The notes beneath the pieces were generated by a model. That model ran no database searches and had not been told where the DNA came from. It was given only the letters and a program-made list of their open reading frames with translations. From Isoetes taiwanensis (taxonomy: Eukaryota; Streptophyta; Lycopodiopsida; Isoetales; Isoetaceae), in assembly GCA_021234155.1 (NCBI GenBank), contig JAJEKV010000013.1, positions 20,854,521 through 20,918,520 of the forward strand: a stretch of 64,000 bases of DNA. The letters run 5' to 3'. Positions 1 to 11,911 of the stretch are shown here, piece by piece. Position numbers and translations under genes: made by a program. The first letter of the stretch is position 1. Each line of letters starts with the position of its first letter.

Positions 1-6
1 AAATAT

Positions 7-269
7 GTTATGTGACATTCTGTGGCAAAAAAGAGTTCTTTAAAATGATCTACCTGCTTACCTGCTCTGTAAAATCACTGTAGAATCACCAGAATAGCGG
101 GCTTGTTCGCGGGAACACCAAGATCAATCCCCAAGATCATTGCCGGAGAAGTCCACAGAGAAACGCAACAGAAACAGAGCAGCCAATAAATTTTTAGTTT
201 ACATTCAGGATTAGAATCAATGCCATGTGACGAGGCGCTATTGGAAGCGCCGACAGAATGTCACATAAC
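7..269. repeat. Element with 17-bp inverted termini, possible MITE
   Basis: A 17-base stretch at 7-23 (GTTATGTGACATTCTGT) is the exact reverse complement of 253-269, so about 263 bp lies between inverted ends. The right end abuts sequence homologous to the end of YKT6 exon 2. No coding capacity and no target duplication could be identified, because the window starts only six bases before the left end. It could be a small non-autonomous DNA element or a chance inverted repeat. Confidence 0.35.
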
Positions 270-321
270 CTGTTTTTACGTAATAAACAAGATTCGTGTG
301 AGCAAACCAAAGCATATAAAT

Positions 322-756
322 TGTTGAACCACAAGTGGTTCAACATGTTTTTGTAGACCATTTGAGCATATTTGGGGCATATAATAATGGTTAGGTTTTA
401 AGGGCTTGGATTAAGTGGTGGAAGTGGATGATTAAGATGAAGAGGCAAAATTGATGGTTGTGATGAAGAGGTGGAAAATAATGGTGGAGATTTATAGTGT
501 AAAGCATAAATAATTTGAGGAGATACTCTCTCCTCCTCTTCCTTCGCGGTTCTTCATTGGAGCATGGTGGCGAGTGCTCAAGGAGGGGTGTGGCAGCCCC
601 TCCATATTTGAATTGAAGGTCCCTTGCAAGGAAATGATATGTATCGATTTTGTTAATTGAAGATGAAATTTTTAGTGCAAGTTTTTGATTTCTTGGCTAT
701 GGTGTTCAATTGAATTTATATAGGTGTTGGCTTGGCCGGGGGAACCGGGTTCAACA
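322..756 (+). repeat. 5' LTR of the non-autonomous element
   Basis: 435-bp direct repeat, TG...CA ends. It contains an AT-rich TATA-like stretch around 506-515. The partner is at 2129-2560. Confidence 0.9.
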
Positions 757-2128
757 TTATGGCACTCTGGTGGGACACGGTCTTTTGATCAGGGTTTTTC
801 TTCCCCATTAGAAGCTTGGTTGCCAATTTATTGAAGCCCGGATGCAAAGCATGGTTGAAGCGCTTGTGTGGAGAAACACGGATGATTTTCAAAGCACGTG
901 GATGGAGCTCTATCGAAGAAATTTCTTTCAGAGGCACTTCATTCTAATAGCGGCCCGGATAATGCATATAATTTCAAAGCTTGAGGATGGAGCTTTTACT
1001 GTTTGAAGATTTTTTAAGAGGATTTTCGTCCCAATAGCAACTGCAAAAAAGCTCGTCGGCTTTACTGTTTTATTAAGCGGGGAAAAATAGTGAAGATATA
1101 CGCACATATGTGAGCGGTCAATGTAATTGATTCTTATCTAGTCTGCAAAATTCTTTGTCAAGACATTGTCTTGCTTGATTCTCGCCTTCTTTTTTTGCTT
1201 TTTTTTTTTTTTACGTCATTTGGCTCTGAGCATGTGCCATCGCCAAATCCGCCTTCTTTGCTATGTCTAACCTTTGAATATCTAAAATCTGGCCCAAGCC
1301 TTGCCGGCCATCGTTTTTCTTTGCATCCTCTTTCGTGATTCTTATGCGCTTTGCCCGGTGATTGGTACAAGCAAGTCTCCCTTTGCATCTGCAAGATCCA
1401 TCAAATCTTATCTGCTCGCTCTTTATTTTACGTAAAAATCTTGCGGACCTTGCGCCACTTCCATAAATTGCCCGATTTCTTGTCCCCTTGCCGAAATCTA
1501 AGAAAAGCTTGCCTCAATTTATCGATCCTTAAAACCTAAACATGCCTTTTGCTTCAACGCCTCATCCCGCGATTCAATCTTTGCATCACCGCCTTCTATC
1601 CTCGGCTTTGCCGGGTTTGCGGCAGAGCCATCGTAACCTAACCCTAAAAATCAATTTTTCCTTCCTTCCGACCATTGCGACCTTTTTGATCATTGCCCGG
1701 ACCGTGTGTTTTATTGCGGATAAGTCTTTGGGGCACCCCACCTTTTTTGTCTAACACCGGCCATTGCCCAACCCTTTGTTTGCTATTGCGGATATTCCCC
1801 ATGGTTTTGTTGGGGCACCCCATGGTTCTTGTTGGGACACCCTAAGGTTTTGCCAAGCGTGTGACATGCACTAATGATGCTATAGAACTTTATTACATTA
1901 TTATTTTGCCAAGGAGTGTTACTTCGCGTGGACCGAACCCACATGAGGTCTGCGGACGTTGGGAGTACCTTGCTTGGACTTGTTGAGTATGGTTATCCAC
2001 ACGTGGTCGAGCCAAAGTAGCCGGGGGGCGTGTGGATGTGCTTGACTCATTTCTATGTACTTCATAATGTATCTTAAGTGCTATATTATGTGTTGGGCGA
2101 GGGGCGGCCTGCTTCTTTTGGGGCATAA

Positions 2129-2560
2129 TGTTGAACCACAAGTGGTTCAACATGTTTTTTATGACCATTTGAGCATATTTGGGGCATATAATAATGGTTA
2201 GGTTTTAAGGGCTTGGATTAAGTGGTGGAAGTGGATGATTAAGATGAAGAGGCAAAATTGATGGTTGTGATGAAGAGGTGGAAAATAATGGTGGAGATTT
2301 ATAGTGTAAAGCATAAATAATTTGAGGAGATACTCTCTCCTCCTCTTCCTTCACGGTTCTTCATTGGAGCATGGTGGCGGTGCTCAAGGAGGGGTGTGGC
2401 CCCCTCCATATTTGAATTGAAGGTCCCTTGCAAGGAAATGATATATATCGATTTACATTAATTGAAGATGAAATTTTAGTGCAAGTTTTTGATTTCTTGG
2501 CTATGGTGTTCAATTGAATTTATATAGGTGTTGGCTTTGGCTGGGGAACCGGGTTCAACA
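2129..2560 (+). repeat. 3' LTR of the non-autonomous element
   Basis: 432-bp direct repeat of 322-756 with the same TG...CA ends. It is followed directly by the TAAAT target duplication at 2561-2565. Confidence 0.9.
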
Positions 2561-4450
2561 TAAATTTATTTCGCATAAGATTAGTTTACTTGTGAGCCCA
2601 CTAATCTAGAATGGAAAAGGTGGCACCAACTGCTTTCACATTTTTCTTCAAGCTTTTTGTTTTCATGGAGGTGTCCGAGAAATTTGTTAAGAATAAGAGG
2701 CCAAAATGACCTTGCATACTAATGTGCACAATACTAAATTCCATAAGTTTTGGAACCCATGGTGGCAATGCAAATGAACTCTCTCTTCTTAGATGTTCCA
2801 CATCCGCTCTCTTGATGAAATTTGGTGCTCCATTGGTCCCCGCCAACTTTTGAGTTGTATGCAGGAATGCACCGAAGTTGTGTTCCAAAAGATGCCTACC
2901 TATATCTTTGCTCATGGCGATATATTATCTGATTTTTGTCTAACTTATCATTAATAATGAATCTAGAGTCAGTTTCAAAGCAACTATTCACCAGGATTAA
3001 TGTTTCAATTTGAGATTGCTAACAATGTCTCTAGCTGTCCTCAGCTAAGTCCATGATGTTTGATACCCTGCATAGTTTTGTCTGAGGCGTTGGTTATTCG
3101 GGCCAATCTTTTACTGCCCAAAGCTGAATTTAAGATTAAAATCTACTCAAAGTCATGAAACGCCCCAAACAACAAGGTCATTAAACCTAGGGCTTCCTAC
3201 CAGCATTTTTAGCTCCTTATTCATCTCCCTATATCCTATCGAGATTCGTTACTTGCATGCCTGCTTGAAACAATTGAGTTATTTTAAGCAACCAAAGATT
3301 AAAGTTGCAGGTAAAACATTAAAAAAAACAGTGAGGTCAAGATTTTTGCGCGACGTCTCATATGTGTTAGGGTGACAATTTTATTGAAGAAGCTTTCATA
3401 TAATCACCAGAAGTGTTGCACAAGTGTTAGTGGGCTACAAGTATATAACAAAGGAAAAATCATATCAACTGGAAACTAAAATGTGCTTAACTGGTTGTTT
3501 TATCTAGATTTGGCTATGTTAGATGTCTTTTATAACAAATAAAAGTGCAGCTGCTTGATGAATATGAAGAAATGTTTGGTAAAGCTTAGCAAACAGTGCA
3601 GCCTGATAACAATGGTACTTGGATCTACATTGATGAGGCTCTTACCACATGCCTTGACTTCTTATATGCTGTTGTCTTCTCATCACTTAGGGTGTGGGTA
3701 GTTTGTGGAGTTTTATTTGTGGCAGAAACATTAGAGCATACGCTGATTAGAGATAGTATGCCTTTTTGGTTGTCAAGCCAAGTGATAATAAATTAATGAA
3801 CCAATTTCCCAGGATCCAACAGAGGAGCTGATAAGCTTTTGAAGATTCAAAGGGATCTTGACAAAACCAAAATTATTCTAGTAAGAAGGCTCTATCACAA
3901 TAAATATTATCTTGCTTTTGCAAGGCTCACACATCTAACAATCAAAATGTTGAACCGGCACAAGACCATTGAAAACGTATTAGAATGTGGTGAAAAGCTG
4001 GACTCTTTGGTTGAGAAGAGCACGAACTTAAGTATGGCATCGCAAGTATCCTCTTTTAATGCCAATTAAGTGTTTACACATGTTATCCATAGTTTTGCAA
4101 AATGCTCATGGAGCAGTTCCCTCAGGTTTTCTACAAACAAGCAAAGAAGGCGAATCAATGCTGCACAATCCTGTAGGGAGCATCACATTGGAGCTTATTG
4201 TAAATTGTCCCTGTTTTCTGTATAGAAATCAATTATAGTTTTTTTCGAAATAATTCTTTCCGAGTAGATCTTACTCCAAGCACAAGGTGTTATCGAAGCA
4301 GCATCAATTATGTTTGTTACACTTTTGGTCGTTGCCATAGGTTGTGTTGGCTATGCTATCTGAGGTGCACTATAGTTGTACACTGTGCAGCCATGTCATT
4401 ATGTGGTAAGTAGCTGGTGGATTTATAAGTCCTCAATGAAGTTTGCCCTC

Positions 4451-6485
4451 AAACAATACAAATTAAGAACTTGAGTGGAACCTGTTGCAATGAGAAATGG
4501 AATACGGAACTTACACAATCATAACATAGGTCGGTCGAATGAATCAATTAATTGACTCTCAATCATCGGATCAAAAGATTAGCCTCCAAAGATATATTAT
4601 CCTAATGACAAGTGCAGAATTGGTCATCCTTTTGCCTTAGAAATGGACAAATAGGTCCAAATAACACAAAACAGCTTACATGGTTATTAGGGTCATTACA
4701 CATCATTTGTAAATGTTAAAATTTTAAGATGACCGGATTCACACTAGTTCAGTTAAAAAATTCTGTTAAAAATCGGCGGTCAATTTTTAACCCCATAGGT
4801 TATGTTAAAATTTAGGTTAATCCTCGTTCACATACGATTTTGTTACGTTAAAATTTAACAATTTATTAAAACTTTTAAGCGAAATTATTGGAGCACAGGT
4901 CGCCGGCAGCAGGGAGGTCGCTAGCAGCAGGTTCGTCCATGGTCTCTGAGATGAATTTTTCTTGCATTTTCTGTTGGCTTCTTGCATTCCCTCTGTACAG
5001 CAAATGCTCATTCTTTTTTTTGTTTACATTTTTTTTTTCTCTGTGAATCTTTGTTCTCTGTACCTTTATGCTCATTGCTTCTCGCAGAGCATCTTTCTTG
5101 GATCGAAATTCTTCTTGCTTCTCTCAGATCCTTTTTTTTGAAACAAAAATCTTCTAGAAAAAAACCCAGCAACATATGTCATGAAGAGGCGACCTTCGCC
5201 TGCCACACTGGGCTTAAAAATTCAGACTGCATCTATATAGCATATTACATATTCGATTATTCTCCAATGGTCATGTCTCAATTCCATAAACATGCCATGT
5301 GAGATTATTTACAAACTGAGATGATATCTTTGCCCAACCATGCATAATTTTAGAATCATGCTTCATGCATGTACCGCAATGTTTTAAGATTAACTGCATT
5401 GCAACAAAGAATTAACCCTGAGCTTGTACCTAGAATCAATTTCATAAAGGCGCACCTATGATCAATATCAATCCATCACTACCTATTTTCTAGTTAGTCA
5501 ACTAGAACAGTTTATAAACTCCTTCATAGTTCCACGGCTTAGAACAATCAGTTCATTGTATGTCAAGCATCTTTCCTTGCTGATCCACTACTAGGCATAT
5601 TCTGTTAAGAGAGACTTGTGTAGTTGAGGTCCTCGGAGAGGCATTGTACATACCCCTGCTACCATTCTTTTGAAGATATTGTGAACCACGAGCATGGTTA
5701 AAAGCACTTGGTCAAAAGCACTTGTCTGCAAGATTAGGCTAGATTAAGGGTATGTTCAAGGCTGGAGTTAGTCTTCTTGTGCCAATACTTTTAGCGCGTT
5801 GTAGTCGGTATAACCCAACATGCTATCTCATGCAACACTCTGAAAATTCCTTCTGAATATCCTGAATTCTTCACTTTATACTTTAGACAGTAGCCCATGC
5901 CAAAGCCAAGCTTATACAACACCAAAACCATCTGTTATCGGATCCAAAAGCGTCCGTTAATTGATTAATTGCTTAGAAGCATTCGATCAACATTATCTGC
6001 ATGTAATGTTTTGCACGAGCTGGTACATGTTAGATGAAAACACTCAGCTCCTAGATTTTTTTTTTAAAAAAAAAAGGCCACCTGTGGCTATGGAGTTTTG
6101 AGTCTTGCCACATCATAGAAAATATTTGGGCTATGATCAAGTAAATGTGTACTTTCGTTTAGTGTGTTCAGCATGTAGTCCCAATTAAAGTTTGCTAGCC
6201 TCTTGCCTTAGCTCCAAGCCATTCATTTTAGGGTGATGGTCTGGATTAAAAAATACTCCAAAGTGCTATGCATCTCCAGGCCACATCATAATGATTAGGT
6301 TTTGAACAAAGCATTTAGACCTCATAGGCTATGCCACTATGTGGAGCACCATCATGTACTGTTACAGACCAAGTCACATTGGTCATGAAAAGGAAGACCT
6401 TAGCCTGCCATAGCAGCTTGCTTTCACAGGTGCTTGTTACAGAAATAAGTGGTGACGAGAACCATTGACTGGATTTAAAAATCAA
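4451..6485. other. Intergenic, no gene recognised
   Basis: AT-rich DNA between the YKT6 pseudogene copy and the duplicated upstream region of the intact YKT6. Short open frames around 4817-5302 lie in low-complexity T/A-rich sequence and show no recognisable domain. Nothing further is seen. Confidence 0.6.
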
Positions 6486-7430
6486 GACAACCTGCTCCTC
6501 TTGGATTTGGTTATTACTTCTGCATGTCCATGTTCAGTGTCTAGCACGGACCCATTCTTAAAATTATCTGTTAACCTAATCTCTTGGCGCAAGGAACAAA
6601 TGCTGACAAATTGATGCCACCTTGTGCAACAAATATATAAATGCTATCCATTGAAGAGGTTGTGGATGCAAATTTGGAATCAGATACCTTAGCTAGTCAT
6701 TTAGATGGTTGGGATGAGGTATGGTAAAAGATTTTGAACAATGAAGCCAGTTGATGAGGAGAGGTTGCAGCTGCTTCTATTTTGTCTAGCAAATTTTGTG
6801 TAGTTCGGAAAGGAGGAATTTCTTTGCATCTATGTTGCAGCGCAAATACTTGTCATCAGCTGAGGAGCCATGAGGAAATGAGATGTACTGCAGAGAGTGA
6901 ATTATTAACACTACATAGAAGGGTCAATGCGTCTGGAATTGGACAAAGAAAGATTTCGGAAGCTCCATTGATGAGAAAATAGACAGAATGAACACAAAAA
7001 AGAGTTCTTTCTTGTTGAAGGTCTGCAACCCTAGCAATGTATGATCAATGGGAACCTTAGCTTTTCATATGATACATATTCTCTTCATTTATTTCCGATT
7101 TTCAAAGCCATTGGGGTGCCCGATTTACGACTTGTTAAATAAATAAGTTAAATGGATGCGTCGAAGTGTGATTCTTTTGACTGAATGTTACAGACATAGC
7201 TTAAAGTTTATTATATGGCAGGGTTACAAGTGGCAGATTCAATCTTCTTTTCGTGCTTTTTTCGTAGGCAGAGAGCAGTAATGGAGGGCATAATTCCAAG
7301 CATTTCTGAAACAAATACCTTAACAGCCGGCGCGTCTAACGGGATTGTTAACAAATTCCGTTATGTTAAATGTTAATTTAACTAAACCTCAACCGTTCAT
7401 GTGTACAGAAGGAGGAGATCGGATCACGTC
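6486..7430 (+). other. Upstream region of YKT6, duplicated at 61975-62912
   Basis: This 0.95-kb stretch precedes the YKT6 start codon and recurs, with many small indels, at 61975-62912. It presumably holds promoter and 5' UTR sequence, but I could not identify a convincing TATA box. An open frame around 6782-6982 is broken in the second copy, so it is not supported as a gene. Confidence 0.55.
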
Positions 7431-9481
7431 ATGAAACTGACGGCGCTGCTTGTTCTTACAACCTCAAGAGCATCAGGGGACCCGTTCCTTCTTGCTAGTG
7501 CCTCAGATGTGAGCCATTTTGGGTATTTTCAAAGAGGCCCTGCTAAGGAGTTTATTTTTTTCGTGGGAAGGACAATTGCCGCGCCTCCTATCTCCCAGCG
7601 CCAGTCTGTGGAGCAGGATGGTGAGTGCATCTGGAATCCTTCGCATAAAATTTGCTTCGTCCTGGAATTTTGACATGTGCACTGAATCTGTGCCAATTGA
7701 AACGTGTTTTAAATCTCTGGTCTGGTTCTGATGGTTGTTTAATGGCCAGAATACATGGTACACTGCTACAACAGGGGTGGTCTATGTGGACTTGCCTTTA
7801 CTGACAGACATTATCCCTCATGGAGTGCATTTTCTGTAATAAACAAGGTACGTGTGAGCAAACCCAGCATACAAATTTATTTATGCATAAGATTACTTTA
7901 CTTGTGAGCCCACTAATCTAGATTGGAAAAAGTGGCACCAACTGCTTTCACATTTTTTTTCAAGCTTTTGTTTTCATGGAGGTGTCTGAGAAAATTATCT
8001 AAGAATAGGAGGCCAAAATGACCTTGCATACTAATTTGCACAATACTAAATTGTATCAAGACCACATAAGTTTTGGATCCCATGGTGGCAATGCAGCGAA
8101 CTCTCTTCTTAGATGTTCCACATTTGTCTCTTGATAAAATTTGGTACTCCATTGGTCCTGCCAACTTTTGAGTTGTATGCAGGAATGCACCGAGTTGTGT
8201 TCCAAAAGACGCCTACCTATACCTTCGCTCATGGTGATACATTATACAGTTTTGCCTAACCGATCATTAATCATGAATCTGGAGTCAGTTTCAAAGCAAC
8301 TATTCACCAGGGTCAATGTTTCAATTTGAGATTGCTAACAGTATCTCTAGCTGTCCTCAGCTGACTCCATGATGTTTGATACCCTGAATAGTTTTGTCTG
8401 AGGCGTTTGTTATCCGGGCCAATCTTTTACTGCCCAAAGCTGAATTTAGAATTAAAATCTACTCAAAGTCATGAAATGCCCCAAACAACCAAGGTCATTA
8501 AGACCAGGGCTTCCTACCAGCATTTTTAGCTTTTTATTCATTTCCCTGTATCCTTCCGGGATTCGGTATTTGCATGCCCGCTTGGAACAATTGAGTTGTT
8601 TTTATAAGCTGAGAAAAGCAACCAAAAATTAAAGTTGCTGGTAAAACAATAAAAAAAAAAAAGTGAGGCCAAGGTTTTTGCGCAACGTCTCATATGTGTT
8701 AGGGTGCTAATTTTATTGAAGAAGCTTTCATATAATCACCAGAAGTGTTGCACAAGTGTTTGTGGGCTACAAGTATATTACAAAGGAAAAATTATATCAA
8801 CTGGAAACTTACTTTATTCGTATTAGCAAACTGCAGGTACTTGATGAATATGAAGGAACGTTTGGTAAAACTTGGCAAACAGTGCAGGCTGATAACAGTG
8901 GTACTTGGATCTACATTGATGAGGCTCTTAGTAAATTTCAGGTACATAACTTACATGCCTTGACTTCTTATATGCTGTTGTCTTCTCATCACTTAGGGTG
9001 TGGGTAGTTTGTGGAGTTTTATTTGTGGCAGAAACATTAGAGCATACGCTGATTAGAGATAGTATGTCCTTTTTGGTTGTCAAGCCAAGTGATAATAAAT
9101 TAATGAACCAATTTCTCAGGATCCAACAGAGGCTGATAAGCTTTTGAAGATTCAGAGGGATCTTGACGAAACCAAAATTATTCTAGTAAGAAGGCTCTAT
9201 CACAATAAATATTATCTTGCTTTTGCAATGCTCATACATCTAACAATCAAAATGTTGAAACAGCACAAGACCATTGAAAACGTATTAGAACGTGGTGAAA
9301 AGCTGGACTCTTTGGTTGAGAAGAGCACAGACTTAAGTATGGCATCGCAGGTATCCTCTTTTAATGCCAATTAAGTGTTTGCACATGTTATCCATAGTTT
9401 TGCAAAATGCTCATGGAGCAGTTCCCTCAGGTTTTCTACAAACAAGCAAAGAAGGCGAATCAGTGCTGCACAATCCTGTAG
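7431..9481 (+). CDS. YKT6: YKT6, prenylated R-SNARE
   Basis: Encodes YKT6, the longin-domain R-SNARE used in ER-Golgi, vacuolar and autophagosomal membrane fusion. Six exons fit: 7431-7620, 7750-7847, 8837-8941, 9120-9185, 9264-9350 and 9431-9481. All introns are GT-AG and all join in phase, giving 198 codons, close to the usual length of about 199. Residues 1 to about 130 form the longin domain, with the [11 protein letters not shown] and FVGRT segments typical of the family. Exons 4-5 encode the R-SNARE helix, with the zero-layer Arg in VLERGEKLD. The protein ends CCTIL, a palmitoylation cysteine plus a CaaX-type prenylation box in place of a transmembrane anchor. The start was chosen because MKLTALLVL matches the family N-terminus. 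This is the only one of three copies in the window with an intact frame. Intron 2 is long (989 bp). Confidence 0.95.
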
Positions 9482-10769
9482 GGAGCATCACATTGGAGCT
9501 TATTGTAAATTGTCACTGTTTTCTGTATAGAAATCAATTATAATTTTTTTCAAAATAATTCTTTCTGAGTAGATCTTACTCCAAGCACAAGCTGTTATCG
9601 AAGCAGCATCAATTATGTTTGTTTACTTTTGGCCGTTGCCATAGGTTGTGTTGGCTATGCTATGTGGGGTGCACTATAGTTGTACACTGTGCAGCCATGA
9701 CATTCTGTGGTAAGTAACTGGTGGATTTATAAGCCCTCAATGAAGTTTGCCGAGATTTATGATAAGAGCAATATGAATTTGAGCACAGTTAATGCTCCAG
9801 TTAGGCAATGTCTGTGAGGTTGCTATGCATAAATTGTATTATATGGCAACAATAGCAAACACCCAAGGATCTCAGATGTTCATCAATTTTTGGCATTAAG
9901 TTACTTATAGGTCTGGATTTAACCGTAATATTCTGTTACACCAGGATTTCAGAAGCACTTTCCCAGAAATGCTCTTGACATGCATACTTGTCTATCCTGC
10001 TTGCATCCATGAAGCTTTGGTAGAATAAACTAATAGTTTATTAAAAAGGGAACTAATGGTACTTGAAAATGTTTAATCTACTATAACTTGCATATAGCAG
10101 GAGTTGGTAATCCGAGTTCTTGAACACAAGAGTATTTTGTGAAACAGAGATTAAGATTTCTGTTTTGCTTCTTTTTGTTAAGCTTTCCCTTCTGAGTTGA
10201 AGCTGTTCTGCAAACCTTGCCTGGAAATCTAAAAATAGAATTTGTGATTTGGTGCATACCGACTGATCTTATCACTGAAGATTTACTATGCCATAGCACC
10301 AAAAAAAAAGAGAGAAAAAAAGGTTACGAAAATCCAGCTTCAATGCTGCTATAGCCGTAACTTTGATTGATGCATGACTGAGCTTTTGGTGCTGGCAACT
10401 TATTATGCCAAAATTACGTTGTCGTAGCTAGATATACCTGACTAATTGATATGTCATTTCTGATTGCTGATCCGACTCTGCAACCATGGTCTCATATGGG
10501 ACCTATCTATCTACCTCAGAAGCCGTCTTGGCTTGAAGTTAAATCAAAATGGATGCCATAGCAGCACTTGCGATTTGCCTGATGCCCTAAAAACATCTGT
10601 TACCCTAAATCGTTGCCTTTTGATGTTGTTGGTGAAATTGTAGTCCTTTGTTTTTTGGGGTGTATTATGGTTTTTCATGTGTATTATGGTTTTTCGGCCG
10701 TTCGATCACGGCATCTTGCAGAGAATATGCCGCCTAGAGAAATCCAAGCCGCATGTGCAAAGTCCATCA
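9482..10769. other. 3' flank of YKT6 and intergenic DNA
   Basis: 9482-9752 is shared with the 3' flank of pseudogene copy 1 (4176-4450), so it probably holds 3' UTR. Beyond that, the DNA is AT-rich with no recognised gene. A short tandem duplication of about 19 bp lies near 10663-10697. Confidence 0.5.
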
Positions 10770-10786
10770 GGGGTCAAATTGACCCC
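10770..10786. repeat. Short perfect hairpin downstream of the Rep gene
   Basis: Positions 10770-10777 (GGGGTCAA) and 10779-10786 (TTGACCCC) form an 8-bp perfect inverted repeat around a single base. It lies about 0.8 kb past the 3' end of the minus-strand Rep-like gene. Subterminal hairpins are common at ends of rolling-circle transposons, so this is a candidate element end, but nothing else marks a boundary here. Confidence 0.4.
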
Positions 10787-11587
10787 ATAAAATAGGGGCA
10801 CAAAAATCCCTCGAAACCGTTGTCCAGAAACGTTCCCATCCTTTAGTCCGATTTGCTATTGGAAGGGACGGAAATTACAAAAATTACAAACACCTATTAC
10901 AACCAAGGGCAACGGATACACATAAACAACAGAGCTGACTCCCACTAGCACATCCGGCAGCATCAAACCACCTCCTGGCTGCTGCTTGATCAGATTCGGC
11001 ACCTACTGCTATCCCTGCCCCTGCTATAAACGTGAGCATAAAACACCAAATGCCTATAACAGAAAACATCAACATGAAGCATCAGCAGAAAACTACACTT
11101 CTAATAGAAACACTTGTTACAGAAACCGTCATTCATTCATGAGAAACAAGAACATTACACAACCGGCATTTGTTAGCACAAAACCGCCATTACTTCATCA
11201 TAACAAGAGCATTCCTGATATGCTTATAGCAGAAGACGTGAGCAAGAAGCATGAAACGCTTATAACAGAAACACTTGTTGCAGCACCAAACTGCCCTTTG
11301 TCCCAACAAGGCTGACCATCAACAACAAGTGAACACCTGTACATCTACTCCACCAACAAGACAACACCTGTACATAAACTCCATCAACAACAAAGGATAT
11401 ACCAGCACCAACCAAACACAAAACACTAGCAAACTTCAATTCCGCAGTTCCCCAGATCGGCCCTGCCTTATCACATTATCCAGCGCCCTTATCTCCTGTG
11501 ATAAGAGGGCCCTGGCAAGACTCATATGCGAACGCAGGGTATGCAGCTCCGAGGTCGCAACTCCCAGTCGCTCCCATGCCACACTAT
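10787..11587. other. Region downstream of the Rep-like gene
   Basis: Moderately C/A-rich DNA with repeated AACA-type motifs and open frames on both strands. None of the frames has a recognisable domain. It may be 3' UTR and tail of the element that carries the Rep-like gene. Confidence 0.4.
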
Positions 11588-11853
11588 TCATGGCACCGTC
11601 AATTGCCATGTAAAACCACGCAGCTGACGCCTAAGGATCCGCATGGAGGCTGCCATACGCTGCATCTCAGCTCCAACTTGAACCAACTGGTTGATGAATT
11701 CTTCAGCACAGAATGTTTCTTCTAATTCTGGTGGATAAATCCGGCTGTCAGGCTGTGAGGCATCGACACTGGAGCTAATCACTGATGGATCTATGTGCAC
11801 CACAGCCTCAGGACCCCCATCCTGACCATTCGCATCAACTTCCATGTCTAACC
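11588..11853 (-). CDS. Possible second exon or downstream ORF of the Rep-like gene
   Basis: An open frame of about 85 codons starts MEVDANGQDG and ends at 11588. It has an acidic start and a predicted helical stretch near its end (INQLVQVGAEMQRM). A plausible acceptor (TTCTTGCAG) ends at 11854. Joining from a GT at 11927 would remove a 74-bp intron and keep the Rep frame open, giving a protein of about 447 residues. The donor is weak, so this could instead be a separate small ORF or 3' UTR. Confidence 0.4.
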
Positions 11854-11911
11854 TGCAAGAACAAAAGAAATAAGTAAAGACAACTGTACAATGTGATAGC
11901 AGCTACCAGAG

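Larger units (their letters stand above)
322..2560 (+). mobile_element. Non-autonomous LTR retrotransposon with intact TSD
   Basis: Two near-identical direct repeats of about 435 bp (322-756 and 2129-2560) begin TGTTGAACC and end GGTTCAACA, the canonical TG...CA with 9-bp terminal inversion. The insertion is flanked by a perfect 5-bp target duplication, TAAAT at 317-321 and 2561-2565. The undisturbed target is visible in the paralogous intron near 7870. A possible primer-binding site begins with TGG at 760. The 1.37-kb interior has no gag, protease, RT or integrase that I can recognise, so it must rely on proteins from another element. The LTRs differ by only a handful of small changes, which suggests a recent insertion. 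Strand is inferred from the candidate primer-binding site. Confidence 0.9.
270..4450 (+). pseudogene. Decayed YKT6 copy 1, split by an LTR element
   Basis: The segments 270-321 and 2561-4450 align along their length with the end of exon 2 through the 3' flank of the intact YKT6 gene (about 7831-9752). Exons 1 and most of 2 are absent. In exon 3 (about 3550-3650) a Trp codon is TAG and the exon end with its donor site is deleted. Exon 4 (about 3815) carries a two-base insertion, and the acceptor before exon 5 is altered. The last exon still ends with the Cys-Cys-Thr-Ile-Leu tail and stop at 4175. The LTR element at 322-2560 sits in what was intron 2. The missing 5' half, the stop codon and the splice-site losses argue for a dead duplicate. 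Some small differences may be base-calling errors. Confidence 0.85.

Noticed and set aside
6782-6982. Small ORF upstream of YKT6
   Set aside because: Frame is not preserved in the duplicate at 62271-62470, and no domain is visible.
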